Shown in pieces: positions 20,401 through 29,207 of a stretch of 64,000 nucleotides of DNA (the stretch's first letter is position 1; the number at the start of each line of letters is the position of its first letter). Source of the stretch: UTCFX2 sp963788145. GTDB lineage: Bacteria > Chloroflexota > Anaerolineae > Anaerolineales > UBA4823. The position numbers and the translations under genes are program-made. The stretch is taken from NCBI GenBank assembly GCA_963788145.1, contig CAWBFQ010000002.1, positions 1-64,000 of the forward strand, read 5' to 3'. The notes under the pieces were generated by a model that saw only the letters and a list, made by a program, of their open reading frames with translations, searched no databases and was not told where the DNA came from.

Positions 20401-21068
20401 GCCCTAAGGAGTTCAATCAGGTTCTGATCCTCCGGTCCAAACTTGGGCTGCGTAGCAAAAAAAGCATCCAGTTCCGGAAAGACTTTGGAATAAACCGTTT
20501 TCAATTTCAATTCAGTATCATCAAAAAGGTCCCCATAAGGCTGAAGTGCAGGGTTTTCATTCGCCAGCCAAAGCATCAGCAATTCTTCCAGCAGCAGTTC
20601 TCGGTTCGGGACGAGCCGTCCATCTGGACGCAGCGATTCTCCTTGTAGATATTCCATTGCGCTCATCAATCCCTGATAAACAGCATGCGCAGGAAATTGA
20701 TCTGCAAACTCAAGCAACACTTGATCAACCGCCGGCTGGCCCAAGCGGCTGTTCACCCATTCAAGCGCCAGTTCCATCGCCGGGGGATTTCGCTGAACAC
20801 GATACGCTTCAATCAACTGATGCATGATTTCGTCGATCAGCCCCATCGCGTTGATTTCCCCGGCTCGCACGACTTTCTCTGGATGAACAACCAGGTCGCG
20901 CTTATCATTCATCTTTTGAGCAAACAGTCGAGCTGCTTGAAAATCAGCAAAGATCACATTGCCATTGGTGGCAAACAGGCTTTGATTAAATTGATATCGC
21001 TGGCGCGACTGGCGTGAAATATGAAACTCCAACCGGTATGGGTTCATTATTGAAATGTTTCGGTTCAT
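17493..21068 (-). CDS. Large GH13 alpha-amylase-family protein
   Basis: 1191 residues; ATG 21068 has GGAG six bases upstream. The N-terminal ~280 residues are an uncharacterised helical extension. A TIM-barrel follows with GH13 region I DMVPNHMG, region II IIRFDAAMTLAKRH (nucleophile Asp), region III LLLAEAFWLMEGYF (acid Glu) and a region IV candidate FMNNPDEKTA. There the stabilising Asp is kept but the usual preceding His is Pro. A C-terminal helical extension of ~350 residues has no recognised domain. No signal peptide is seen, so the enzyme is probably intracellular. Convergent with the GH57 gene and in the glycogen neighbourhood, it is likely an alpha-glucan hydrolase or transferase of unknown specificity. 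Confidence 0.85.
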   Translation of the reverse strand: MNRNISIMNPYRLEFHISRQSRQRYQFNQSLFATNGNVIFADFQAARLFAQKMNDKRDLVVHPEKVVRAGEINAMGLIDEIMHQLIEAYRVQRNPPAMELALEWVNSRLGQPAVDQVLLEFADQFPAHAVYQGLMSAMEYLQGESLRPDGRLVPNRELLLEELLMLWLANENPALQPYGDLFDDTELKLKTVYSKVFPELDAFFATQPKFGPEDQNLIELLRAPVKAHPHSLFDQLEFVRSRWGSFVSSILLRLLTSLDMIREEQKPVFGVGGDAQTFVYEYHGLEYGIEPERFSQDEYWMPNLVLMAKNTYVWLDQLARKYKRPIQHLDQVPEEEMALMGRWGLTGLWLIGLWERSQASQKIKQLRGNPEAVASAYSLFSYDIAADLGGDEAYQILRAKAWRHGIRLASDMVPNHMGIDSRWVIEHPNWFIQLDYSPFPTYSFNSPNLSQDERVGIFIEDHYFDNTDAAVVFKRVDNWTGEARYFYHGNDGTSMPWNDTAQLNYLMEEVREAVIQTILHVARKFPIIRFDAAMTLAKRHFQRLWFPEPGSGGDIPSRAEHGMTKAQFDQVFPEEFWRQVVDRVAQEAPDTLLLAEAFWLMEGYFVRTLGMHRVYNSAFMNMMRDEKNQEYRLVIKNTMEFDPEILKRFVNFMNNPDEKTAVEQFGKGDKYFGVCTMMATLPGLPMFGHGQIEGFAEKYGMEFRFPKWHEQVDHDLVERHEREIFPLLRKRYIFAEAHQFRLYDFYNPDGFVNEDVYAYSNQAGDQRALVVYHNRYASVSGWINLSAAYPARTGTGEEKTLTQISLAEALGIRDFPGTYTICRDNIRGLEHIFSNQTIWQQGLFLTLNAYECHVFSDFREVQDDPTHNYGKLNLALNGAGVKSLDEALLELELQSLLTPYRELVNPGMLKWLIQNRIEAEDFEPLNHELALAEAEQKIRVLLVEVRQMVMDDQSEKMEDVSTDQLAVEMLHDLNALLGIARFSKDVPEKSKSVYAAAIQYLLDGQAGLKGLSGGQAEVWGVFLSTLLTAKLGKVAGEDAYTQRSRIWMDEWLLGKMIATALEGLGLDAQSALRYLDLIRILIANEGWLETGQTTRQMASSIIGCWLKDPSARRFLRVHPYEDVLWFNKEAFEELTWWTYALEVVLRAADSNASLPGADAVPMRKTIQACYEVIKTIQEAEIHSGYQVEKLA

Positions 21069-21211
21069 TTGATCTCCAATGGATACCTGGAATCCGTCTT
21101 CTTCATACTTTAGTTTTAAACGGGGATTCAGATAGGGTATTACAGTATAGAGATTATCTCATAGACACTCATTCAGGTAAAGCAAGAATTCAACCAGCGG
21201 ATGGCAACATT

Positions 21212-21220
21212 TGTTATAAT
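21212..21220 (+). promoter_or_regulatory. Extended -10 promoter (TGTTATAAT) for the rhodanese gene
   Basis: TG at 21212-21213, one spacer base, then TATAAT 21215-21220: a full extended -10 element, 37 bases before the rhodanese ATG. No clear -35 is needed for this class. Confidence 0.55.
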
Positions 21221-21256
21221 CCTAATTGAAACCAAATCTAATGAGCGGGTAAAGAG

Positions 21257-22118
21257 ATGACATATACTCAATTAATTTCAACTGGCGAACTTGCACTCCA
21301 CCTGAACGACCCCGGATGGTTGGTCGTCGATTGCCGTTTTGTGTTATCCAGGCCAGACGAAAAGGAAGCACAATATCTGCGAGCCCATATCCCAGGCGCG
21401 ATCTATACCCATCTCGATCGAGACCTCTCGGCCAAGGTCGTCCCCGGATTGACCGGTAGGCATCCTTTGCCATCTCCCAAAGAGGTTGCTGATCGCTTCG
21501 GCAGAATGGGAATCAGCCCAAGCATGCAGGTGGTTGCTTATGATGACCAGGGCGGAGCATTGGCTGCGGTCCGCCTTTGGCTGATGCTACACTGGCTCGG
21601 TCATGATTCGGTCGCCGTCCTTGATGGCGGCTGGCAAAAATGGCTAGAGGAGGACCGTCCAGTCAGCGCGGGGAAAGAAACCCGCCCGATCCAGGATTTC
21701 CCAACGAATTCCTCGTCATGATTATTTTGCTACCGCCGAAGAAGTTGACCGCATGCGTTCAGACCCGGGCTATCGGGTCATCGATGTGCGCGCTCCCGAA
21801 CGCTACTCTGGCGAGGTTGAGCCAATCGACCCGGTAGCAGGGCACATCCCCGGAGCTTATAATGCCCCCTATTCGGATAATTTAACTGCCGAAGGGACTT
21901 TTCGCACGCCCGAAGAACTGCGCCAGCACTATTCAGCCTTGTTGCTAGGCGTTCCTCCCGAAAATGTTGTCTTCTATTGCGGCTCTGGCGTGACCTCCAT
22001 CCATAGCCTGCTTGCAATGCAATCCGCCGAACTGGACGGAGCAAAAATTTATCCTGGCTCGTGGAGCGAGTGGATCGCCACGGGTAAGCGCCCGGTGGTT
22101 ACCGGATCAAACCGCTAA
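21257..22118 (+). CDS. Two-domain sulfurtransferase (rhodanese), frameshifted
   Basis: The N-terminal rhodanese domain (LVVDCRFVLSRPDEKEAQYLRAHIPGAIYTHLDRDL) runs in one frame to 21721. The C-terminal domain continues one base out of frame from about 21710 (PRHDYFATAEEVDRMRSDPG) to 22118. It carries the active-site Cys in VVFYCGSGVTSIHSL, the CGSGVT signature of thiosulfate/3-mercaptopyruvate sulfurtransferases. One extra base around 21700-21712, beside short CCC/TT runs, explains the split. If intact it is a normal ~286-residue cytoplasmic enzyme; the N-terminal domain lacks the catalytic Cys as usual. Confidence 0.85.
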
Positions 22119-22132
22119 GTACCAGAAGCCCA

Positions 22133-23069
22133 TCATTGGCTGGCAGTTTGGAGCGGCGTCGCGACCACGTAAATTCTGGCTGACCAGGTCCAAACCACCT
22201 CGCCGCCGCAAGTTACCAGCGTCAACTGCTCCTTTTCTGTCGGCCATAAAAACTTTTGATGTTTCTCCAGTTCAGCTGAGGACTGATTGTGCCAGGGCAC
22301 TTTCTTCACTTTCTGGACGATATAGGTAAACTCTGCGCCGCTCTCAGTGAAGAGCGTGATCTGATCGCCTGGCTTTACGTTCTGTAAATGGACGAATACG
22401 CCTTCCCAGGCATATAATCCATCATTATAGTTATGGCCAACCAGGACAATATTACTCCCATCGCCTGGGTTAACGGAAGTGATCATCTGACCAACCAGAT
22501 CCGAGCGATTACCGTTTGCGAAAAGCGCGTCTGTATTCCAGCTTGGCAGTTTCCCGGACCCTTTCTTAAAACCCATCGGCACTACCGTCCGGTTGACCCC
22601 AATACTTGGAATGACTAAACGGACAACTGGACCAACCGATGGCGCAAACTGATGGTCCAAAGCCACAAACGGCTCTGGGGTTTGCTCTGCAACTGTCACT
22701 GGCTCTTCGGCTGGGGTGGAACTCATGCTCCACGCTTGCGATGAAAGGCAGGTAAAGATCGGTAAATAGATCTGCACCCTGTTCTGGCTCTGCCGCCAGG
22801 GTGAGGAACGGCAAATTCAGTCCTGGAAGCTCGGCTGAAATCGATGGCAACGGGGCCTTCAGCTTCCAAACCTGCGCCGTATGCGCCTGCCCATCTGTAA
22901 TCAATGGCAGCTTGTCTATCCGTTGTTGAGAAGCCAGGACGAGCTTTACCGCCAGCAGCAGCATGGAAAATAATAACCATCCGCCGACCAGGATCAAGGT
23001 GGCGCTGAGACGGCTTTGCCAATCGGCATGGGGTGAATTGTTCACATTGGATCGTAATGAATGAATCAT
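22133..23069 (-). CDS. Sortase (transpeptidase), frameshifted
   Basis: Residues ~20-45 of the upstream frame (SATLILVGGWLLFSMLLLAV) form the membrane anchor. About 110 residues in, the frame shifts by one base near 22725-22750, between IASVEHE and STPAEEPVTV, and the catalytic domain follows. Sortase residues are all present: His in IVLVGHNYND, Cys in LTLVTCGG, Arg in TWSARIYVVA. The probable substrate lies just upstream on the same strand (23192-23620) and carries a PPDTG sorting signal. Sortases covalently attach such proteins on the outer face of the membrane. The class is D/E/F-like and not resolved here. The frameshift is probably a sequence error, because both halves are well conserved. 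Confidence 0.85.
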
Positions 23070-23110
23070 ACCCGCTCGATCCTATCCAACTTCGGGGTCG
23101 TCCCCCATCC

Positions 23111-23137
23111 GTAGGGGCGCACTTTGTGCGCCCCTAC
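23111..23137. repeat. REP-like palindrome
   Basis: A perfect 11-base inverted repeat, GTAGGGGCGCA (23111-23121) and TGCGCCCCTAC (23127-23137), with a 5-base loop. It lies between the sortase and its probable substrate gene. A T-run follows only on the plus strand, so it is not a good terminator for the minus-strand genes. GTAGGGGCGCA-type palindromes occur as dispersed intergenic repeats in several bacterial groups. Confidence 0.55.
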
Positions 23138-23191
23138 TTTTGGAGGTCTTCAAGGAAAGATTTTCTCTATTTCAGACAGCTCCAAGACCGA

Positions 23192-23620
23192 TCAGCTCAC
23201 TTTTTCCTTGCGGCGCAGGGTCAAACCCGCTACCAGCAGGATTGCGCCGGCTACAGCGCCTCCCGCGATGATCAGCGGAAGGGGTAAGTCAGGACCAGTG
23301 TCCGGAGGATAGCCGGGGTATTCGGCAGTGTAAGTGATCTGGCAGGTCTGCGAACCCGGAATCCACTCAATCCGGTAATACACATAGCTGCTGGCAAGGA
23401 TGCGGTACAACGTTCCGCCGCCATATCCATTGCAGATATAATCGTAGATAACCGTATCCAACTGAGTCTGGTTGCTGCACGCCCATGGGCTGGCAAAGGT
23501 ACCATGCCCACCAGAAGCAAGCAGAGCGCTGCAGTAGAACGTACCGGCTGCCTGAACTGAAAACGGGATCAAGAGAATGATCAGAACCGCAGCCACCATC
23601 AGAATTCGCATCTTTTTCAT
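23192..23620 (-). CDS. Secreted, probably sortase-anchored small protein (PPDTG signal)
   Basis: 142 residues from ATG 23618-23620 (GGAG about 9 bases upstream). A signal peptide (MKKMRILMVAAVLIILLIPFSVQAAG) precedes a ~75-residue Cys- and Tyr-containing domain that I do not recognise; its four cysteines could form two disulfides. The C-terminus is a cell-wall sorting signal: PPDTG, a hydrophobic stretch (LPLIIAGGAVAGAILLVAGL) and a basic tail (TLRRKEKVS). PPDTG stands where LPxTG is usual. The adjacent downstream gene is a sortase, so this is its likely substrate, displayed on the cell surface. Confidence 0.75.
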   Translation of the reverse strand: MKKMRILMVAAVLIILLIPFSVQAAGTFYCSALLASGGHGTFASPWACSNQTQLDTVIYDYICNGYGGGTLYRILASSYVYYRIEWIPGSQTCQITYTAEYPGYPPDTGPDLPLPLIIAGGAVAGAILLVAGLTLRRKEKVS

Positions 23621-23726
23621 TGTAAATCTCCTCACTAGGTCAGAATGAAGTGTCAGTAATCGTTGTCATTTATATAGATATGTTCCCCAAATGGTCTCCT
23701 TTCCCCATCCGGCTGTCAGACTCTGA

Positions 23727-24949
23727 CTATTGTTGAAGCCTTTCGATGTGCGCTTCTGCCAGGTCTTTTAATTGAGGGTCGTCACTCAATGCTGCTGCTT
23801 GCTCAAACGAGATGGCCGCCTCAGCGGGATTATCGAGCGCCTCCAACGCCAGACCGATATAAAAATGGGTGCTGGCATCCAGTGGGTCAGCCGCACAGGC
23901 TGCCAACAGATTTGGCAGAGCTTGGCTCGGCCGCTGCTCCAGCACCGCGATCACACCCAAACCGCGCATCGCCAACGGATTCCCGGGGTTGACAAGCAGA
24001 ACTTGATCCCAGGTTGCCTGAGCCTGCTGCAATTCACCTTGCAGCATTTGTATACCTGCCCAACCGATCTTTGCTTCGATTTGGCTCGGATCCAGATCAA
24101 ATGCTCGCCGGTAAGCGCTTGCGGCTGCTTGCTGATCATTTACTGCCAATAGCGCGTTTCCAAGGTTGAAATAGATCTCTGCCCGACCAGGATCCAAATC
24201 AACCGCCTTTTGCAGATGCTCGATTGCACTCTCCACATCTGCCTGCTGCAATAACGCCACGCCCAGGTTGCCTTGGGCAGATGCCAGTTCGGGGTCGTGC
24301 TGAACAGCCTTTTCGAAGGCTGATAGCGCCTCCAATTGCTTCCCTAGCAAGTAACGCGGTATCCCAGCGCGTCATATTCCTGGGCAGGAACGGGAGTAAA
24401 ACGAACAGCGAGTTCCAGAAATGCCTCTGCCATATCTGGTCTCCCAGCCGATAAAAACAACCCGTTCAATTTTCGGTTCATAAAATGAATCCATTCTGGA
24501 CTTAGGATCAATAGGGTCATCAAGATCGCAACCAGGGCGATGGGCCAAGATAGCAGCCGCATACGTGGGCGGTGCGGGGCCGGGACTTCTACCGGCGGTT
24601 CAGCAGGGATCTCACGAGCAGTGAGCCAGTCTTGCCGTCTCATTACCCACAAGCTGGCATCCGTGTAAGCAACAGCCCGGCTGGTACTCGGTGCTCCAAC
24701 AAATAACATTTCCTCGCCAAAGGTTTCGCCAGTCTTGAGCAAACGCCGCTCCCCCTCAGCAGTTTCTAGCATCACCTGGCCGCGATCGATAATCGCCATG
24801 AACTGGCCGCGCTTCTCGAGTCCAATAATCACCTGTCCAGCTCCAAAATGATAGCAGCGCAGGCGTGACTGTAAATAACGAAAAGCATTGTCTGCCATTC
24901 CTAAGAATGGGGGGTAATTGTGCAGGCGAGGGACGTTTGAATTGTTCAC
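23727..24949 (-). CDS. Cyclic-nucleotide-binding-like domain, TM helix and TPR repeats (frameshifted)
   Basis: GTG 24947-24949 starts a frame with a cNMP-binding-fold domain (residues ~25-110: YHFGAGQVIIGLEKRGQFMAIIDRGQVML, FGEEMLFVGAPSTSRAVA). A membrane helix follows (SWPIALVAILMTLLIL, ~137-153) and the first part of a TPR. Near 24350 the frame breaks (GYR-VTC-stop), but a shifted frame continues as YLLGKQLEALSAFEKAVQHDPELASAQGNLGVALL with about five TPRs to 23727. One missing base, or two extra, reconnects them into one ~407-residue protein. The predicted layout is a cytoplasmic sensor, one TM and a TPR arm across the membrane. The ligand is unknown; the canonical phosphate-binding RxA region is SRAVA. 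Confidence 0.7.
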
Positions 24950-25042
24950 ATTACCTCTGGTAGAACAGATGCAATAGTTATACCAGCAAGATTTTTAGTT
25001 GGACCCAATTCATCTGACAAAAGACAGTTTATTGTATCCGAT

Positions 25043-26417
25043 TTATCGAAAAATTGAAATTGTTGGCGGCGCCCCAAAAATGACGTCTAATAAGAGCGAC
25101 TCGCCATTCCAATCAACCAGACGCAGTTCAAAACCGTTCGCAACCTGCTGCCAGCCCACCCAGCGATCCTGGTCGACCCAATTCACTCCTTGCAAGCCGG
25201 CAAATCCAGGCCCTAACGCTTTGGGAGCATCAACTAGGCTGCCAAGCCAGGCTTCCCTTTGCTCCCCAAGAGCATAAGCAAATTGATCTGAATTTGGCGA
25301 CCAGCTCAGGAAGAACACCGGTGCAGCTTTCACAAAAAGCCACTCCCCAGTCCCATCGCTGGCAGATAAATACAGTTCGCGCTCGATTCTCGTTCGGCTG
25401 GCCAATTTCTTTCAGATACGCTATCCTCTCCAGATCTGGAGAGAACGTCACTGGCTGCTCGAAGTATGGCACGGTGTTTACACTTCCCAGCAGTCTGGCC
25501 TGCAATCCGTCAGCCTCGATACGCCACAGTTCTGTTGGTTGGATAGGTTGGGCCAGCGGATCGATGGGTGGCAAAGCCACCATTAAATATGTCCCATCTG
25601 GCGACCATACCGGCATCGCATAATAACGATACTCGGAATAAGTCGTCACCAAATCGTAGGTCAATACCTTGCGATAATTACTGCCATCCGCGTTCGTAAG
25701 AATCAACTGATCCGGTTGTGAAATCACCACTTTCGTTCCATCCGGCGAAAAATTGAACTCACCGCCCCACCCCGACAGAAGCAAATTCTGGATTTGGCCT
25801 GTATCTGCATCTACCAGGTTCAAGTCATTCAGCAAGTTCAGACCAGGTCCCTGAAAAACTTGGTTTGAATTGAAGGCTATCTGGTTCTTGCCAGGTACCC
25901 ATCTAACCCGGTAAGGGTTCACCGCTACTGCAGCTAAATCACGCACACCGCCCCCAATCGCATCCATATCGGTCACACTCACCAGGCGGCGCTCGTTTGT
26001 CCCATCCACATGCACCGCCCATATTTCCAGGTGAAAATCATCTGCCGTGCGCAAAAATGCGATCTCTTTTCCATCCGGCGATATTTGCGGGAAATGCACA
26101 TCTCCCCGCTGGGTGAGCAATTTTGGCCCACCTTGTGACCATAAATACAGATTTTCGGAATTGGTATAGGCTATGATCAGGTCGCCGGCTGTCATGGTTG
26201 GCAGAATTGGGTTTTGAGCCGAATTCAGCGGGGCTGCTGTTCCGTTTACCGCCAGTGGCGTGGATATTTCTCCGGTGGAAATTGATGGAGGCGTTTGGGA
26301 TGGCTGAAGAGGTTTTTCCCCTGGGTTAGGGAGGTTGCAGGCCAGGCTGATTGCGAAGATCAGTGCTAAAGCGAAGTATCTGCGTAATCGGGTTGACACA
26401 ATTCTCTGAGTTTGCAT
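25043..26417 (-). CDS. PD40/TolB-like beta-propeller lipoprotein (frameshifted)
   Basis: A lipoprotein signal (FALALIFAISLACNLPNPG, lipobox Cys at ~27) precedes a Thr/Pro/Ser-rich linker and PD40/TolB-type repeats: FPQISPDGKEIAFLR, FNFSPDGTKVVISQ, PVWSPDGTYLMVAL, VTFSPDLERIAYL, FFLSWSPNSDQFAYAL. The last repeats are in a second frame from about 25391. One extra base at 25387-25388 separates GQPNE from IERELYLSASDG, and removing it gives one ~457-residue protein. It is probably anchored outside the membrane. The same propeller type forms the C-termini of the two large genes starting 236 bases away on the opposite strand. Confidence 0.78.
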
Positions 26418-26548
26418 ACAAATCCTGATGGATCGGTTTCAGACTCCTTGGGTCCGCTTCTTAACGTCTTACTGGATGCCACAATGAGAGGTTGTAGTAC
26501 TATTCTTAGTATACACGCATTTAATCATTCTGATATTAACTGTTTTGG

Positions 26549-26574
26549 TTGCACACAAAAATAACTTGCACACA
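26549..26574 (+). repeat. Direct repeat TTGCACACA x2 in the divergent intergenic region
   Basis: TTGCACACA occurs at 26549-26557 and 26566-26574, 17 bases start to start. It lies between the PD40 lipoprotein (minus) and the first sigma-like membrane protein (plus), about 90 bases before the latter. Repeats spaced near two helical turns are typical of a transcription factor site or an alternative-sigma element. The function is inferred. Confidence 0.4.
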
Positions 26575-26635
26575 GCCGCAGATAATTGGCAAAAAACTAT
26601 CATCTTTTCCTAATCCACATATCCCCTATCCCTGC

Positions 26636-26644
26636 TGGTAGAAT
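26636..26644 (+). promoter_or_regulatory. Extended -10 (TGGTAGAAT), likely leaderless start
   Basis: TG at 26636-26637, G, then TAGAAT 26639-26644. Transcription would start near 26651, three bases before ATG 26654, where no Shine-Dalgarno sequence is visible. The message is therefore probably leaderless. Confidence 0.45.
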
Positions 26645-26653
26645 TATTTGTAT

Positions 26654-29197
26654 ATGTTAGATATCCATTCTGATTACGCCCGCGACCTTGACTGGATGTT
26701 GCAAAGCGGTCAGGCATCTCCCGAATTGCTGCTGGAGGCGCTCTTACTTGAGTTCTACGCACCGGTGTATCGCCTTGGGCTTGCCGTTTTGGATGATCAC
26801 GTCAGCGCTAAGAAAGCTGCCGATGCCACATTTTCAAACGCTCTGATTGAGCTTCACAAATATCGCGCCCAGGATGGGGTTGAGACCTGGCTTTACCGGA
26901 TTGCCCTGGAAGCTATCCTGCGCGTCCAACCCGGTTTACAAACTCGGCGGACGATCAAAGCTTGGCTTCCTTTTCTAAGCGAACCCAACGATTTCGGAGA
27001 CTCAATCCCCGAGAATGCTTCAGAGTCTGAACTCTGGTTAGCTTTCGACCAATTGGATAGCTCTACTCGTCTGTCTGCCATCCTGCGTTTCATATTGAAC
27101 TTAAAGCCGGATCGAATTGCCGCGATCCTTGCTGAACCTTTGGACACCATTCAAATCAGGCTTGAAAAAACCCGCCAGCTCATGACAAGCGAGGAAAGCT
27201 CTCAGCAGATATCGTCCTCCCATGAGCGTCCGTTCTCACATGTTGAAATAGACACCGCTCTACAACGATCCATTCAAAAACGCTGTCCGCTGGTTGAATT
27301 TTCTGAATCGGAGATGGATCGATTGATCAGCCGCTCCGCCCGAAAAGCTCAATGGCTCGGCAGCCGCCGACGTGGGATTACCTCACTGATAGAAGTATGC
27401 GTGGTTGTCTTGATCATCCTGGTCGGCGCGAGCATCGCCTGGGGGATGGACCGTTTAGGCGGCGCCGCAACGCCCACGCTCTCTCCAAACCAGGAAATCA
27501 ACACTGTCATCGTCACCAAAATTGTCTACAACCAAATTACGGCTACACCGGTCATTATCTCGGCAGAGATGGCGCCTGTCGCCACGCCCTTTCGGCTGCA
27601 AGAAAACCAATTTGCTCTAACTCGCTCCGATGAGGGAATATCTGCGCTGGCTGAACGGCTGGGAGCACCGCCCACCGACCTGCAAACCCTGAACCGCATT
27701 CCGGAACATGCGCGCTTCGAAGATGGGCAGCGTGTCTTGCTGCCCTACCAGTGGGATAACCTGGTATTTAGACAACCTGCCCCGATCCAGCCTGTTGAAC
27801 CCAGCCTGGCGCTCACTGAACCTTTTCTCTCTGAAAGCATCTTCAAACGGATTGCTGTGCAAGGCCCAAGATACAATTCCCTCTGGCTGGACGCCCAGAT
27901 CATCGATCATGGCCCGCGCAGTTATATCGGACCTGCTCGTATCTGGCGCGCTCAATCCTGGGAGAGTACAGATCAATCCCTGGCAGTGATCGGTTACCCG
28001 GATGCGCTGCCAGAAGAAGCCGTGTTGCGCAATCAGCGCGAGATCTACCTGACCAGGCCAGCCGAGGATGCCGCCTGGTTCTCCGAATGGCGCAATTTCG
28101 AGCGCTACAGCAGCCTCAGCCTGGAAAAGCTCAGCCAGATGGGGCATGCGCTTTTTGATACGCATGAACTGGAACGCGGTTACACATTCACAGTACTCGG
28201 CAGAGAAGAGCAGGCGGGCGCTGCTGCACTGGTCATGGATGTCTACGACAAAGATGGTCAGCGGGTGGACAAACTCTGGTACGATGAAACCCGCGGTATG
28301 ATCTTACGGCGGATCAACTATTATCCAGATAGCGATATGCCCGCATTCGAAGTCGCGGTGCAGGCCATCGCTTATGACGTCAATTTTACCCAGCAATTAT
28401 TCGATAGCCGCATCCCCTGGCGTGGCGGTTACGCATCGGATTATACCGGCGCCCCGGCTGAGTTTGAAACCAAACCGCTTTCGGTCAATCGTCCACCGCT
28501 CCCCGAGAAACCCCTTCCCGCTGGATATGATCTCTCCCAAAGCGAATTACGCTTCCAATATCCACCCTCATACCCGATCAAATCATCTTCAGCCCGCATC
28601 CATCCTCCTCCCGTCCAGATTTTTGCAGATTCCTTTCTATTGGGCAGCGTCAGCAGTGGATTAAACTCTGCATGGGGAATCATCTGCGACCGCTCGCCGG
28701 ACGGCAACTGGCTGGCCTTTGCCACACGGACAACGGACACCTATATCCAGGATCTCGTGCTGCAATGGTTCAACTTATATACACCCGAAGAATCACTCGG
28801 GACAACTTTAAGCTCGCTCGGCGTGTCCGAGTTTGCCTTCTCCCCAGATAGCCAGCAGATCGCATATTTCAGCCGGGCAAACCCCACCAGTCTCGGCGTC
28901 TTAGGGCTGGTCAATGTGATTACGCGGGAAACAACTACCCTCTTATCGTTTGATGATGTAAAAAGCCTGGTCTGGCACCCAGATGGCAAGAGCATTGCGA
29001 TGATCGTCCGATATGACCCATCATCCTATCTCGAGCATGTAGTGGTCTTTGATCTCGAAAAATCAAAAATTAGTTATAGCGCTTCGATCGATATTGAATC
29101 TGCCTCGATTCAGGATTGGCCTATGCTCGATTGGGGGGTAGAATTCCCGATAGAGATGGGTGGCATGGATGATTGCGCCATGCCGCCTCAACCGTAG
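26654..29197 (+). CDS. Membrane protein: sigma-factor-like domain, TM, LysM-like, RseB/LolA-like and PD40 propeller
   Basis: 847 residues. Residues ~25-95 resemble ECF sigma region 2 (YAPVYRLGLAVLDDHVSAKKAADATFSNAL and VETWLYRIALEAIL). Residues ~130-178 resemble sigma region 4 (FDQLDSSTRLSAILRFIL, then a helix-turn-helix-like segment). After a basic stretch, one TM (SLIEVCVVVLIILVGASIAW, ~244-263) leads outside. There follow a LysM-like module (~313-365: EGISALAERLGAPPTDLQTLNRIPEH), an RseB/LolA-like region (~395-600: LWLDAQIIDHGPRSYIGPARIWRAQSW) and a PD40 propeller (~640-845). The predicted design is a cytoplasmic transcription-factor-like head tied to an envelope sensor. The next gene has the same plan. 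Domain assignments are by eye; the sigma activity may be degenerate. Confidence 0.75.
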   Translation: MLDIHSDYARDLDWMLQSGQASPELLLEALLLEFYAPVYRLGLAVLDDHVSAKKAADATFSNALIELHKYRAQDGVETWLYRIALEAILRVQPGLQTRRTIKAWLPFLSEPNDFGDSIPENASESELWLAFDQLDSSTRLSAILRFILNLKPDRIAAILAEPLDTIQIRLEKTRQLMTSEESSQQISSSHERPFSHVEIDTALQRSIQKRCPLVEFSESEMDRLISRSARKAQWLGSRRRGITSLIEVCVVVLIILVGASIAWGMDRLGGAATPTLSPNQEINTVIVTKIVYNQITATPVIISAEMAPVATPFRLQENQFALTRSDEGISALAERLGAPPTDLQTLNRIPEHARFEDGQRVLLPYQWDNLVFRQPAPIQPVEPSLALTEPFLSESIFKRIAVQGPRYNSLWLDAQIIDHGPRSYIGPARIWRAQSWESTDQSLAVIGYPDALPEEAVLRNQREIYLTRPAEDAAWFSEWRNFERYSSLSLEKLSQMGHALFDTHELERGYTFTVLGREEQAGAAALVMDVYDKDGQRVDKLWYDETRGMILRRINYYPDSDMPAFEVAVQAIAYDVNFTQQLFDSRIPWRGGYASDYTGAPAEFETKPLSVNRPPLPEKPLPAGYDLSQSELRFQYPPSYPIKSSSARIHPPPVQIFADSFLLGSVSSGLNSAWGIICDRSPDGNWLAFATRTTDTYIQDLVLQWFNLYTPEESLGTTLSSLGVSEFAFSPDSQQIAYFSRANPTSLGVLGLVNVITRETTTLLSFDDVKSLVWHPDGKSIAMIVRYDPSSYLEHVVVFDLEKSKISYSASIDIESASIQDWPMLDWGVEFPIEMGGMDDCAMPPQP

Positions 29198-29207
29198 ACA
29201 GGAACTT

